From Hominenteromicrobium mulieris (lineage in GTDB: Bacteria; Bacillota; Clostridia; Oscillospirales; Acutalibacteraceae): DNA of 64,000 nucleotides. The notes below the pieces were generated by a model. The model had not been told where the DNA came from. It saw nothing but the letters and a program-made list of their open reading frames with translations, and ran no database searches. The stretch lies in NCBI RefSeq assembly GCF_020687165.1, contig NZ_JAJEQC010000004.1; one strand, given 5' to 3'. Made by a program: the position numbers and the translations under genes. Numbering within the stretch: position 1 is the stretch's first letter; each line of letters starts with the position of its first letter. Below are positions 44,321 to 53,145 of the stretch, in pieces.

Positions 44321-45172
44321 TTAAACAATTCTCTTAAATACTTCTTCTGCGAACAAGGAATGAGCTTTGCTCCACCCATTGAAATCTTCCCCAGGTAAAA
44401 CATGTTCCGGCATACCGGGAAGAATCAGACCTCCATCAATTCTCAGAGTAGTGCCAGTAATATAAGAAGCTTTTTCCGAAGCTAAAAAAGCCACAGCTTC
44501 TCCGATATCCTCAGGCATGCCACAGCGTTCCAATGGAATCTTCTTTCCCAAATCGTCCCAAAAATCTGTTTTTCCCTGATTTACCAATTCCTGCTTATCC
44601 CGGACTCGAACAGCTCCAGGCGCTACGTTATTAACTCTGATCCCGTAAGGTGCCAAATCCAAAGCGATAGACTGGATCGCCCGATTAAGTCCAGCTTTTA
44701 ACCCTCCGTAAAGAAAATCCCCTGCATAGGCACGTTCACCTCGGGATGATGTGATGTTGATTAGGCTACCTCTCACCTTATTTTTTACCATATAACGCGC
44801 TGCTTCTTGCATCATTAGTATGTAATTTTTGAAATCGAGATGAAACAGCAAATCGAAAACTTCTGGCGTCAAGTCAAGGATATTCTCAAATCGGGTCACT
44901 CCAGCGTTATTTACGAGCAAATCCAACCCACCCAAAGCTTCAACACTTTTCTTCAATAACTCTACACCAACACCTTCCTTTTCTAAGGAAGCCTGAAAAT
45001 AGAAGCACTTTCCACCATATGTTTCCTGAAGTTCGTTAGCCAACTTTTGAGCTTCCTCCTGCTTAGTAGCGTAGGAAATGGCTAAGTCATACCCTTCTCT
45101 GGCCAAGCAACGGGCAATCCCGTTCCCAATACCTCGGCTAGCTCCTGTTACCACTGCCTTTTTTCGTTCCAT
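44321..45172 (-). CDS. SDR-family oxidoreductase
   Basis: 283 residues. Rossmann motif VVTGASRGIGNGIA, NNAGVT, the catalytic Ser in INITSSRGERAY and Tyr-x-x-x-Lys in FLYGGLKAGLNRA, and the GIRVNNVAPGAVRV loop. It is a classical NAD(P)-dependent dehydrogenase of the FabG/glucose-dehydrogenase size. In this operon it likely oxidises a sugar to its lactone, or a keto/hydroxy acid. Ribosome site AGGAGG; 18 bp before the dehydratase gene. Confidence 0.85.
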   Translation of the reverse strand: MERKKAVVTGASRGIGNGIARCLAREGYDLAISYATKQEEAQKLANELQETYGGKCFYFQASLEKEGVGVELLKKSVEALGGLDLLVNNAGVTRFENILDLTPEVFDLLFHLDFKNYILMMQEAARYMVKNKVRGSLINITSSRGERAYAGDFLYGGLKAGLNRAIQSIALDLAPYGIRVNNVAPGAVRVRDKQELVNQGKTDFWDDLGKKIPLERCGMPEDIGEAVAFLASEKASYITGTTLRIDGGLILPGMPEHVLPGEDFNGWSKAHSLFAEEVFKRIV

Positions 45173-45208
45173 TGCAATACCTCCTATCTGTATATGTTAC
45201 CGCAAAAA

Positions 45209-46240
45209 TTAATTCCTCCATTTTACGCAGGACACATGAGGAACTTCCACGCAGCACAGCAACTTTCCCAATTGTCCGTTCGTATTTTCTCGAGAAAACA
45301 CTTCCAACGTCCCCAACTCCTGATTGGCTACTGCTACGTAGCGTCCATCTGGACTAATATGGAAGCTTCGGGGACACCAGCCACCAGTGGAGAATCTCCC
45401 CAAAGGATTTAACAAACCATTCTCCTTTTGAATCTCGAATCCTTGCAAACATCCCGGACCACGGACAGAAACATACAAGAACTTTCCATCCGGAGAAACA
45501 TGAATATCTGCTGCTAATGAACTGTCCGGATCGCCCTTCTCCCTCAGAGAATATTCTCCCACTTGGTTCAATCTGTTATTCTGATACCGGAACACCAAAA
45601 GTGAACAATCCAATTCTGTTACCAGATACAGCCATTTTCCGTTTGGATGAAACGCGAAATGCCTCGGTCCCTGTCCCGCTCTTACCTGAAAGTACGGCTG
45701 TTCCTCATCAAGCATCAAGCCGATTTTGGCATCCATCACAAACTTGTATAGACGGTCAGTGCCTAGATCTGCTACCAAAAGTCGGGAACCATCCGGCGTA
45801 GGCTGCGCGGAATGAATATGGGACTTTTCCTGCCTAAGAGTATTGGAACCATGCCCCAAGAACTCCTTATAAAACATAACTTGTCCCGAAATAGCATTCA
45901 ACCCCGTGAGTGTTCCTCCAGTATATCCGGAAACATACAAACTGTTCCCGATAATCGTACAGTGGCACAATCCAGCTCCAGGTACTTCCTTATGCCATAA
46001 AACGCTTGATTCTTCTTTATTACCCACAGAAAAGCAAGCCACACTTGCTCCATCGAGGATTTCTTCCACAACATACAAGCGATCTCCATGTGGCAGTACA
46101 TAAGAAGGGTTTATTAACTTTCCAAACTGTTTCTTTCGTCGAAGAACCGCCCCATCGAAATTCCAAGAGCACACCCCATCCTCGGAGGGTTCTCCCGTGT
46201 ATCTTCCGGTATAAAGTTCATACTCCATAAATTCGTCCAT
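45209..46240 (-). CDS. Seven-bladed propeller lactonase (6-phosphogluconolactonase-like)
   Basis: 343 residues with repeated blade motifs: HSAQPTPDGSRLLVADLGTDRLY, HFAFHPNGKWLYLVTELDCSL, DIHVSPDGKFLYVSVRGPG and FHISPDGRYVAVANQELGTLEVF. This is the Pgl-type lactonase family, which hydrolyses sugar lactones to aldonates. No signal peptide. First gene after a strong terminator, so the four enzyme genes may have their own promoter or depend on read-through from the ABC operon. Confidence 0.85.
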   Translation of the reverse strand: MDEFMEYELYTGRYTGEPSEDGVCSWNFDGAVLRRKKQFGKLINPSYVLPHGDRLYVVEEILDGASVACFSVGNKEESSVLWHKEVPGAGLCHCTIIGNSLYVSGYTGGTLTGLNAISGQVMFYKEFLGHGSNTLRQEKSHIHSAQPTPDGSRLLVADLGTDRLYKFVMDAKIGLMLDEEQPYFQVRAGQGPRHFAFHPNGKWLYLVTELDCSLLVFRYQNNRLNQVGEYSLREKGDPDSSLAADIHVSPDGKFLYVSVRGPGCLQGFEIQKENGLLNPLGRFSTGGWCPRSFHISPDGRYVAVANQELGTLEVFSRENTNGQLGKLLCCVEVPHVSCVKWRN

Positions 46241-46257
46241 CCCTACCTTTGGTCCTT

Positions 46258-46300
46258 AAAGAAGACAGGAGCCTGCTCATGCGTATAGGGCAGGCTCCTG
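46258..46300 (-). terminator. Hairpin between the ABC transporter and the enzyme genes
   Basis: CAGGAGCCTGC and GCAGGCTCCTG arms of 11 bp with a 13-nt loop; minus-strand tail TCTTCTTT. Partial read-through would graduate expression of the enzyme genes. Confidence 0.7.
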
Positions 46301-46352
46301 AATTATCGCTAACTTACTATCCTGTTTTTCTGTTTTTCAGAAAAGAACGCGT

Positions 46353-47999
46353 TTATTGCTCATTCAATTCATCTAACAGAGGCTGTACCAACTGCATTTT
46401 CTCATCCACCCAGTTGCGCCAATTTGTCTCCAAATCTCCGTCTTTCAAAATCAGCTGAGCATACTCTTCAGACAAATCCATGTTGGCCTAAGTCTTAGTA
46501 CGAGAACTATAAAACTCATAATCATATTCGCGTGGCAACAAAGTGGTTTCATCGCAAAGTTCATCTCGCAGCTGATAGAAATGAGAAATGGTATCTCGGG
46601 TCTCTTTAGTATAGTTGGGAGTCACAAACTGGAAATCATCACCCAGAATAACGCCACCGAAGAACACATCGGCAGTAGGATATTTGCTTGCCAAAATAGA
46701 ACCGGCATTACCAGTAATCTCATTCGGAAGAAGGCTGACATATTCACCGTTTTCATCCCGCTTCCAATCTTCCCCTTCAAAACCCATATTGATAATTTCC
46801 TGACCTTCCTCCGTGCAGCAAAAATCAAGAATATCCATGGCTCTCTCAAACTCTTCATCGGTAATGGTGGGAGAGAAAATGATGGATCCGTAGAAGTTCA
46901 TGTCCTCACGATAATAATACTTTCCATCCTCACCTACTAACTGAGCGATATGCAGCGCTTCATCAGGGTCCAATCCAAGATTCTTCTGAAGTCCGTTTTC
47001 CATTCGGCTTTGAATCATATAGCCCATACCGTCATCTAAAACGATGCCTGCGGTGCCTCCGATGTAGAACTTTTCTGTACCTTCATATCGAGTCAAGGTG
47101 TAGAATTCAGGATCCAACAGTCCGCTGGTATAAAGGTTCTGATATTTCTTTAATCCTTCCAGAGTGCGCTCGTCCGCCGGCGCCCACTGGAACTGTCCAC
47201 TTTCATCTTTGTAGTAGCCATCGCCGACATTGATGGATTGAGGGAAATATGTGCCGGGATAAATCTTAGGAACATCATATGTACGAATACTGATTGGTAC
47301 CAGCTGGCTTCCTACATTACCCGGATCCTCTTCCTTGAACTTTGTGGCGATCTCTTCCAGCTCTGATGGGCTATATGTATCTTTGATTTCGACTCCACAA
47401 GCTTGCATCCAGTCTTTGCGCATATACAAAAGGGCATGATAACTTAATCTCTCAGAAGGACGGTGATTAGCGAAGATAGTTCTGAACAGTGTGTATGTAC
47501 CACCCAGTTTTTCTTCCGCTACAGCTGCACCTGGAACGCATTCCTGACTTGCAGCTACGTTAGGCCAACGCTCTTTCCAATCGTCAGGGAAACGGTAAAC
47601 TGCATCTTGGGCGGCGTAGTCAACCAACTCACCGTAGTTGAATCCCCAGTGAGCCACATCGGGCATGTCTCCGGAATTAATCCAGATACGCAAGCGTTGA
47701 CTCCAGTCTGAATCATCCATGGTAGCAGCGGTCAAGTCGAAAGTAGTGTTGAATTTATCCTGCCAAAACTGACCATACGCATCTCCGTCGTAGTTAATCT
47801 CATGACCCGTGATGCCCTCTTTAAACCAAGACAGCTCCACATGAGTGTCATATCCGGTCTTTTCTTCTCCTGTAGTAGACGATACCTCTGCGCTCTGCTG
47901 AGATGAGCTATTCTGACTTGCATTCCCACCACAAGCCGCTGTAGACATCACCATGATAGTTGCTAAAAACGCCGTTATAAACTTTTTGCTTTTTTGCAC
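46353..47999 (-). pseudogene. ABC sugar-binding lipoprotein interrupted by an in-frame TAG
   Basis: The open part spans 46488-47999 (503 residues from a GTG with AAAGG at 9 bases; an ATG at 48008 abuts that site). N-terminal lipoprotein signal ending VMSTAACGG, then a large type 1 extracellular solute-binding protein of the LplA/YtcQ group. After ...YSSRTKT a TAG (46488-46490) occurs, but the same frame continues 44 codons, ANMDLSEEYAQLIL...NWVDEKMQLVQ...LNEQ, to TAA at 46353. That tail resembles the normal C-terminal helix of these proteins. Either a nonsense mutation, a sequencing error or stop read-through; the truncated form may still work. It provides the sugar specificity for the two permeases. 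Confidence 0.8.
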
Positions 48000-48104
48000 T
48001 TCTTTCATCCTTTCTTTTTGATTCTTGATGTATGTCGATCCGTCATTTTTAAATAACTATTAACTATCCTCCTCCTTTTTCTATATCTATCTGGAACAGT
48101 TCTA

Positions 48105-48995
48105 TTAAGCTTTCACCGCCCCCACCATCACGCCTTGAGCGAAATGTTTTTGTAGGAACGGGTACACGCACATAACTGGCAAGATTGTTACGATAACTGC
48201 TGCCATTTTTACGCCCATATTAAAATTCTGCATTTGCTCCATAGCAGCAGCACTGGTTACGTTATTGACAATACTGGACTCCATCACAATGGATCGCAAA
48301 ACTAACTGTAAGGGTTGCAGATCCGTATTACGAATAAAAATCAAGGCATTGTACCATTCGTTCCATCGATCCACCAAATAGAACAATGTCAAAGTGGCAA
48401 TAATCGGTTTGGACAAAGGAAGGATAATGTCAAATAAGATTCTCCATTCTCCTGCACCATCCAGACGAGCCGACTCTATCAAAGATTCCGGCAAAGACTG
48501 AAAGTAATTCCTCATAATCACAAAATAAAATACATTCACTGTTCCGGCCAGAACCACTGACCAAATAGTGTTAGTCAGTCCCATTTCCTTCATCTGCAAG
48601 TACAGAGGAATGATACCCCCATTAAAAAGCATTGTGAAGAGAATTCCGCCGATAATAATCTTTTTTCCTGGATAATTTCCTCGGCTGGTGCCATATGCCA
48701 ACATTGTAGTCAAAAGCATGCTTACCGGAACGCCCACCACTACCAATAAAAAGGAAGTGCGAAAACCTACCCAAATGCGGTAATCATTGAGAAGCACTTT
48801 GTAGCTTTGCAGCGTAGGCTGCGAAGGAAAGAGCATCAAAGGATTGTCTACGTATTCCTTTTGTGTGGCGAAGGAAATAGAGATGGCATTGACGAACGGA
48901 ACAATGACCAAAAGCATCCATAAAGTCAACAAAACAACCACCACAACATCCACTGCATCGAACCGTTTTTTGTGAATCTGATTCTTTCTTTTCAT
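48105..48995 (-). CDS. ABC sugar permease, LplC/YtcP type
   Basis: 296 residues with six membrane helices. The EAA loop reads SLPESLIESARLDGAGEWRILFDIILPLSKPI. It belongs to carbohydrate uptake family CUT1, the partner permease of LplB types. The start at MKRKNQIHKKRF has GAGGAGG upstream, which overlaps the stop of the LplB-type gene. No ATPase gene is in the operon; CUT1 systems often share an MsmX-like ATPase encoded elsewhere. Confidence 0.93.
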   Translation of the reverse strand: MKRKNQIHKKRFDAVDVVVVVLLTLWMLLVIVPFVNAISISFATQKEYVDNPLMLFPSQPTLQSYKVLLNDYRIWVGFRTSFLLVVVGVPVSMLLTTMLAYGTSRGNYPGKKIIIGGILFTMLFNGGIIPLYLQMKEMGLTNTIWSVVLAGTVNVFYFVIMRNYFQSLPESLIESARLDGAGEWRILFDIILPLSKPIIATLTLFYLVDRWNEWYNALIFIRNTDLQPLQLVLRSIVMESSIVNNVTSAAAMEQMQNFNMGVKMAAVIVTILPVMCVYPFLQKHFAQGVMVGAVKA

Positions 48996-49008
48996 TAACA
49001 CTACCTCC

Positions 49009-49950
49009 TCAACCAAATAAACCGCTTCCGCCCAGTGCTTTTGCACCCCTGTCAGCAGCTACTAAAAATATGCAGTTTACCACAGAACGGAAAAAGCTGA
49101 CAGCTGTTGAGAAACCGAAATCGGGTGTGGAGCCGAATGAAATGTTGTAAATGTACATATCTAAGATTTCAGATACCTCTTTTACTGCGGGGTTAGAAAG
49201 GTTAAAAATCTGATCAAACCCTCCAGACATCATGTTGCCCATCTGCAATACAAACATCACCGAAATAGTTGGGAGAATATTTGGAAGAGTGATACGGAAG
49301 ATTTTCTGTATCCGAGAAGCTCCGTCCAGATCCGCTGCTTCATACTGGTCCATATCAATTCCCGAAATCGCTGCCATATAGATGATGGCGCTCCACCCAG
49401 CGGATTTCCAGTTCTCCGTAATATACAGCAACGGCTGGAACAGTTTGGCGTTTCCTGTAAAGTTCACTGTCTCTCCTCCAAAAGACAGGATTAAACTGTT
49501 CAACAAACCGTCATAAGAAAGGACATTGATTGCAATACTTGCCACAATAACCCAAGACAAGAAATGCGGGAATGTCAGCACTGTCTGCACAACTTTTTTG
49601 TATCGCTTCATTCTCAACTCGTTCATCAGCAGTGCCAATATGATAGGAATAGGAAATTGAAAGATTAATCGTCCAGCATTTATCCATAAAGTCGTCCCCA
49701 CGGATTTTAAAAAAGATGGATCCCGAAACACGTATTGAAAATTCTCCAATCCGCACCAAGGACTTCCCCAAATTCCCCGCTTCATACTGTATGTTTTAAA
49801 TGCCAACTGCAAACCAGACATAGGTCCGTAAGAAAAAACAATGAACCATATGATACCCGGTAGCATAATCAGATAGATTGCTTTGTTTTTCCAAATCTCT
49901 TGCCAAAGAGACTTTTGCTTTATTGTTTTTTCTTTTTTTTCCACATTCAT
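49009..49950 (-). CDS. ABC sugar permease, LplB type
   Basis: 313 residues with six membrane helices; N terminus NKAIYLIMLPGIIWFIVFSYGPMSGLQLAFK is diagnostic of LplB/YteP. The EAA loop is ISGIDMDQYEAADLDGASRIQKIFRITLPNILP. These permeases import oligosaccharides such as unsaturated rhamnogalacturonan pieces in Bacillus. ATG 49950 abuts GGCGG and a GTG two codons on has better spacing, so the exact start is uncertain. First gene of the ABC operon. Confidence 0.92.
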   Translation of the reverse strand: MNVEKKEKTIKQKSLWQEIWKNKAIYLIMLPGIIWFIVFSYGPMSGLQLAFKTYSMKRGIWGSPWCGLENFQYVFRDPSFLKSVGTTLWINAGRLIFQFPIPIILALLMNELRMKRYKKVVQTVLTFPHFLSWVIVASIAINVLSYDGLLNSLILSFGGETVNFTGNAKLFQPLLYITENWKSAGWSAIIYMAAISGIDMDQYEAADLDGASRIQKIFRITLPNILPTISVMFVLQMGNMMSGGFDQIFNLSNPAVKEVSEILDMYIYNISFGSTPDFGFSTAVSFFRSVVNCIFLVAADRGAKALGGSGLFG

Positions 49951-50014
49951 CCGCCTTTCTGTTTTGGAATATTTGTCAAAAGTTTTTATGGAAATCTCCA
50001 AAATCTATGCTTAA

Positions 50015-50020
50015 ATTATA
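50015..50020 (-). promoter_or_regulatory. -10 box of the ABC operon
   Basis: TATAAT on the minus strand, 65 nt before the LplB-type start, without a good -35 at 16-18 bp; this fits a promoter that needs an activator such as the adjacent AraC-type regulator. Confidence 0.5.
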
Positions 50021-50047
50021 TCGAAGAATTTTTCGTTTGCACAGGGA

Positions 50048-50079
50048 CAATCTTTTGCACTTCTCTTACAAAATTAAGA
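50048..50079 (-). promoter_or_regulatory. Candidate operator of the AraC-type regulator (ABC operon)
   Basis: Minus strand: CTTAATTTTGTA-N10-AAAAGATTGT, 27 bp upstream of the -10 box. The same two blocks with identical spacing occur at 54597-54628. Within each, TTTGT and ATTGT cores end 21-22 bp apart, two helical turns, as expected for two AraC-type HTH sites. Confidence 0.55.
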
Positions 50080-50172
50080 TTTCCCTAATTTTTTTCTTCT
50101 ATATTATTTGAATTTGTGCTTTTTGTCGGTGCTTTCAGTCTTTGCTCTGTCAATAAATCGCAATTCTGTTAC

Positions 50173-50201
50173 TTTACATTTTTCTGTAGATAAGGTATAC
50201 T
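50173..50201 (+). promoter_or_regulatory. SigmaA-type promoter of the sensor kinase gene
   Basis: TTTACA-N17-TATACT on the plus strand, 39 nt before the start codon. Confidence 0.7.
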
Positions 50202-50239
50202 TGGCTAAATACTGTTCTTTCGTACAAAGGAGATATTTT

Positions 50240-52003
50240 ATGACTGGTAAAAAAAGCATTTCTATCAAACATTTTCTGCGAATCAGTCTCGCAGTAATGC
50301 TCCTTTTTCTGTTTATTATTTCAACACTATATTATCTGTTCATTTATACCTTTTCCCGGGATCAATTTGAAAGCTCTTTTCAAACTTTTTCTGAAAGTAT
50401 AGAAGCACAACTTGACGCCCAGTTCCGCAACGTGGAGCACAGCGTTACACAACTCTCCTATTTTTCCAACATGCAAGAGATTCTCTTTAGCAAAAAGCCT
50501 CTTGTATATCTCAACAACATCTCCGGTTGCAACCAACTTTGGGGTTATTTGAAAACATCTCTGCCCATAATCACTGATGTTATTATCACCAGCCCCTACG
50601 GTCACACCTTTTATTCAGGTACTACCGGAAAATGCCGCTATCAGAAATTTGCGGAAAAAATCATCCAAGAAAATAAGAATATGTCCCGTGAACCGTTCTT
50701 CCTCACCATTCCTCCCGAAGATGATTCCAATCAACTACCTCAATTGGTCTATTGCTTTCCGGTATATAATACTCTGCTTTCAGGTTACATTTCCGATGAG
50801 TACGCATTAGGAATGGCATTAATTGATGTCAATACATTGGTAGGTCTGTCCTCTTCGGAAAAATATGTTGGAGAAATCAAAGCCATCCTTTATCATAATA
50901 ATATTGTTTATATCAGCAGAGAAGTATCTCAATTAGAAATGTCAGCTTTACATAAAAGAACCCCAGGCAAGTTTCGGATAGGTAACGTTGAATATACCTG
51001 CCACACAGTGATGTTGGAAAATATAGACATGTCTATGATTGACATGGTTCCTACTGCTAATCTTTTGCAAAGCAGTGCTCAAATTCGAATTATCGCTACA
51101 ACGGTTCTTTTAGGTACCTGCGCCTGTCTGATCTTCTCCACATGGCTTATTCAACATTATATCTCTAAACCAATAAACCAGATAATTGCAGATATGCAGG
51201 ATATTCAAGCTGGAATAAGAAAATCACTAACTCTGCCCAACCTCAGTGACCTTAGGTATTTGGCAGAAAGCATCAATCAAACACTGAACGTACTGGATAT
51301 TGCCAATCGTCGGCAACTGGAAATGTCCCATACGTTGTATCAAACCACACTGGCTCAAAAGCAAGCGCAGCTAAACGCATATAAAAATCAGATTAATCCC
51401 CATTTCCTTTTCAACACTTTAGAGAGTATGCGGAGTATGGCTCACCATTATCAGGTTCCTATACTTGAAAATATGCTCACCTCTTTATCCAGTCTTTTCC
51501 GATACAGCCTTCGGAGCAATCTGGTCGTATCCTTAAAAGAAGAGCTGAATCATGTGCAACACTATTTCAATGTAATGGACATGCGTTCCCCACTGCGCTA
51601 TGAACTACGAGTAGATATTTCTTCGAAAGCACTATCCCATTCACTTCTTTCTATGATTTTGCAACCTATAGTTGAAAACTCCATCACTCACGGTTTTCAA
51701 AGAAAAAGAAAGCCCTGTATTCTTTTCATACAGGGCCAAGTAAACGAGGAAAGCGGTATTCTTCTTCTTAAAATTGCAGATAACGGAATAGGAATTCCTT
51801 TGGAAAAAATCCAAGAAATAGAACAACGTTACTCTCAGGAAGGAGAAGCTCTCCATAACGACCACATCGGTCTTGATAATGTACTCCGCCGTTTGCATTT
51901 ATTCTATGGAAAAGATTTTCGGTTTTCTTTACGCTCTCAAGAAAATCATTACACCGTCATTACTCTTTATATTCCTAATTTTCCTTCTGAACCCTCCCGA
52001 TAG
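50240..52003 (+). CDS. Sensor histidine kinase, YesM type
   Basis: 587 residues. Membrane helix about 15-38, large extracellular sensor region, second helix about 318-340, then HAMP (STWLIQHYISKPINQIIADMQDIQAG). The His_kinase motif is QINPHFLFNTLESMRSMAHHY with the phospho-accepting His, and the ATPase domain includes LQPIVENSITHGFQ and IADNGIGIPLEKI. It senses an extracellular sugar signal. The start is fixed by AAAGGAGATATTTT-ATG. The gene is transcribed toward its response regulator; their 3' ends overlap by 37 bp, unlike the usual co-directional pair. Confidence 0.95.
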   Translation: MTGKKSISIKHFLRISLAVMLLFLFIISTLYYLFIYTFSRDQFESSFQTFSESIEAQLDAQFRNVEHSVTQLSYFSNMQEILFSKKPLVYLNNISGCNQLWGYLKTSLPIITDVIITSPYGHTFYSGTTGKCRYQKFAEKIIQENKNMSREPFFLTIPPEDDSNQLPQLVYCFPVYNTLLSGYISDEYALGMALIDVNTLVGLSSSEKYVGEIKAILYHNNIVYISREVSQLEMSALHKRTPGKFRIGNVEYTCHTVMLENIDMSMIDMVPTANLLQSSAQIRIIATTVLLGTCACLIFSTWLIQHYISKPINQIIADMQDIQAGIRKSLTLPNLSDLRYLAESINQTLNVLDIANRRQLEMSHTLYQTTLAQKQAQLNAYKNQINPHFLFNTLESMRSMAHHYQVPILENMLTSLSSLFRYSLRSNLVVSLKEELNHVQHYFNVMDMRSPLRYELRVDISSKALSHSLLSMILQPIVENSITHGFQRKRKPCILFIQGQVNEESGILLLKIADNGIGIPLEKIQEIEQRYSQEGEALHNDHIGLDNVLRRLHLFYGKDFRFSLRSQENHYTVITLYIPNFPSEPSR

Positions 52004-53031
52004 GCTTCCGGAGTTTGCCCAACATATCGCTTAAATAGTTTCCCAAAATAGCTGTAATTCTCAAATCCTACCTCTTCCGCGATTTCTTGAAGCTTTTTTT
52101 CACTGTTTCGAATGAGATAAGTTCCATAATGAACGCGCACATGTTGAACAAAATGGATAACCGACATACCGGTCCCCTTTTTAAACAGTGTACAAAAATA
52201 TGGTTCGGAAAAATGATACTTCTCCGCCACTGATTTAAGAGAAAACTCTTCATTCATATTTTTACAAAGATAAAACTGAATCTCTCCTACCTTTTCACTG
52301 CCGGAATATGAAAATCCCGCCCACAATGCGTACCAAGCTTCTTGAAGCATTTGAGGTAAAGAATTTACTCTACTTTTGTGCACCCGACTGGCCCCCCACT
52401 TTTGATTACCCTCTTGAGGCATGTTGAGTCTAGTTATATGGGATTCTGCAGATACTCTCAGATATGCACCCCCGGTGTCTTTGACAAATAAAGGAATCCA
52501 CTTTTCTTCTTTCAACACCTCCGGCACTTCGCATAGATGAGAGCAAAGGTACAACACCATTGTTTGGTAGTTTTTCAACTGGTCTTGAAGCGATCCCGCC
52601 TTACGCAAAATTTCTTCTGCACAATCGTTCCATTCCACACTGACGAGATCATTTCTCTTCTCCAAATGAAGTGACAAAACTTTAGTAACACTATGGATAT
52701 CTTCCGCGTTATAGGGCTTTAAAATGTATTCCCACACATGCAGGCGAATTCCTTTTTGTGCTGCCTCAAAATCTTCATATGAGCTTATAAGTACAAACTC
52801 ACAGTTAAGCCCCTTTACGCGAGACATCTCAATGAGATCCAATCCGGAAAGTCCAGGCATTCGAATGTCCGTAAACACTACATCAGGTTCTTTTTTGCAC
52901 AGGAATTCAAAAGCCTCGTCCGGATCCGTAAACTGGCCTATAATAGAGAAACCTTCGTTGTTCCAATCAATGATTTCTGCCAGCCCTTGCAATGCCCACG
53001 GCTCATCATCAACGATTACAACAGTATACAT
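51967..53031 (-). CDS. AraC-family response regulator, YesN type
   Basis: 354 residues. Receiver domain with VDDEPWALQGLAEII and phospho-Asp in DVVFTDIRMPGLSGLDLIE; a middle linker; C-terminal AraC HTH pair (LKSVAEKYHFSEPYFCTLFKKGTGMSVIHFV and LQEIAEEVGFENYSYFGKLFKRYVGQTPEAYRE). It probably activates the ABC and GH28-like operons via the shared 32-bp motif. Ribosome site AAAGGATG. Confidence 0.94.
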   Translation of the reverse strand: MYTVVIVDDEPWALQGLAEIIDWNNEGFSIIGQFTDPDEAFEFLCKKEPDVVFTDIRMPGLSGLDLIEMSRVKGLNCEFVLISSYEDFEAAQKGIRLHVWEYILKPYNAEDIHSVTKVLSLHLEKRNDLVSVEWNDCAEEILRKAGSLQDQLKNYQTMVLYLCSHLCEVPEVLKEEKWIPLFVKDTGGAYLRVSAESHITRLNMPQEGNQKWGASRVHKSRVNSLPQMLQEAWYALWAGFSYSGSEKVGEIQFYLCKNMNEEFSLKSVAEKYHFSEPYFCTLFKKGTGMSVIHFVQHVRVHYGTYLIRNSEKKLQEIAEEVGFENYSYFGKLFKRYVGQTPEAYREGSEGKLGI

Positions 53032-53065
53032 AAGTGTTCATCCTTTCCTGACATTCTAAAAATGA

Positions 53066-53108
53066 CCTATAAAAAAGCAGAGCATCAGAAGCCACTCCTG
53101 ATGCTCTG
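53066..53108 (-). terminator. Terminator of the GH28-like gene
   Basis: Minus strand: CAGAGCATCAG and CTGATGCTCTG with a 9-nt loop and GCTTTTTTAT tail. Confidence 0.8.
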
Positions 53109-53145
53109 TCTTTCTTTCCTAATTATCGGGACTCCTGCATATCAA

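Noticed and set aside
46488..46490. Pyrrolysine coding at the TAG
   Set aside because: No pyl genes are visible and other evidence is lacking; a nonsense change or read-through is simpler. Kept only as something to test.
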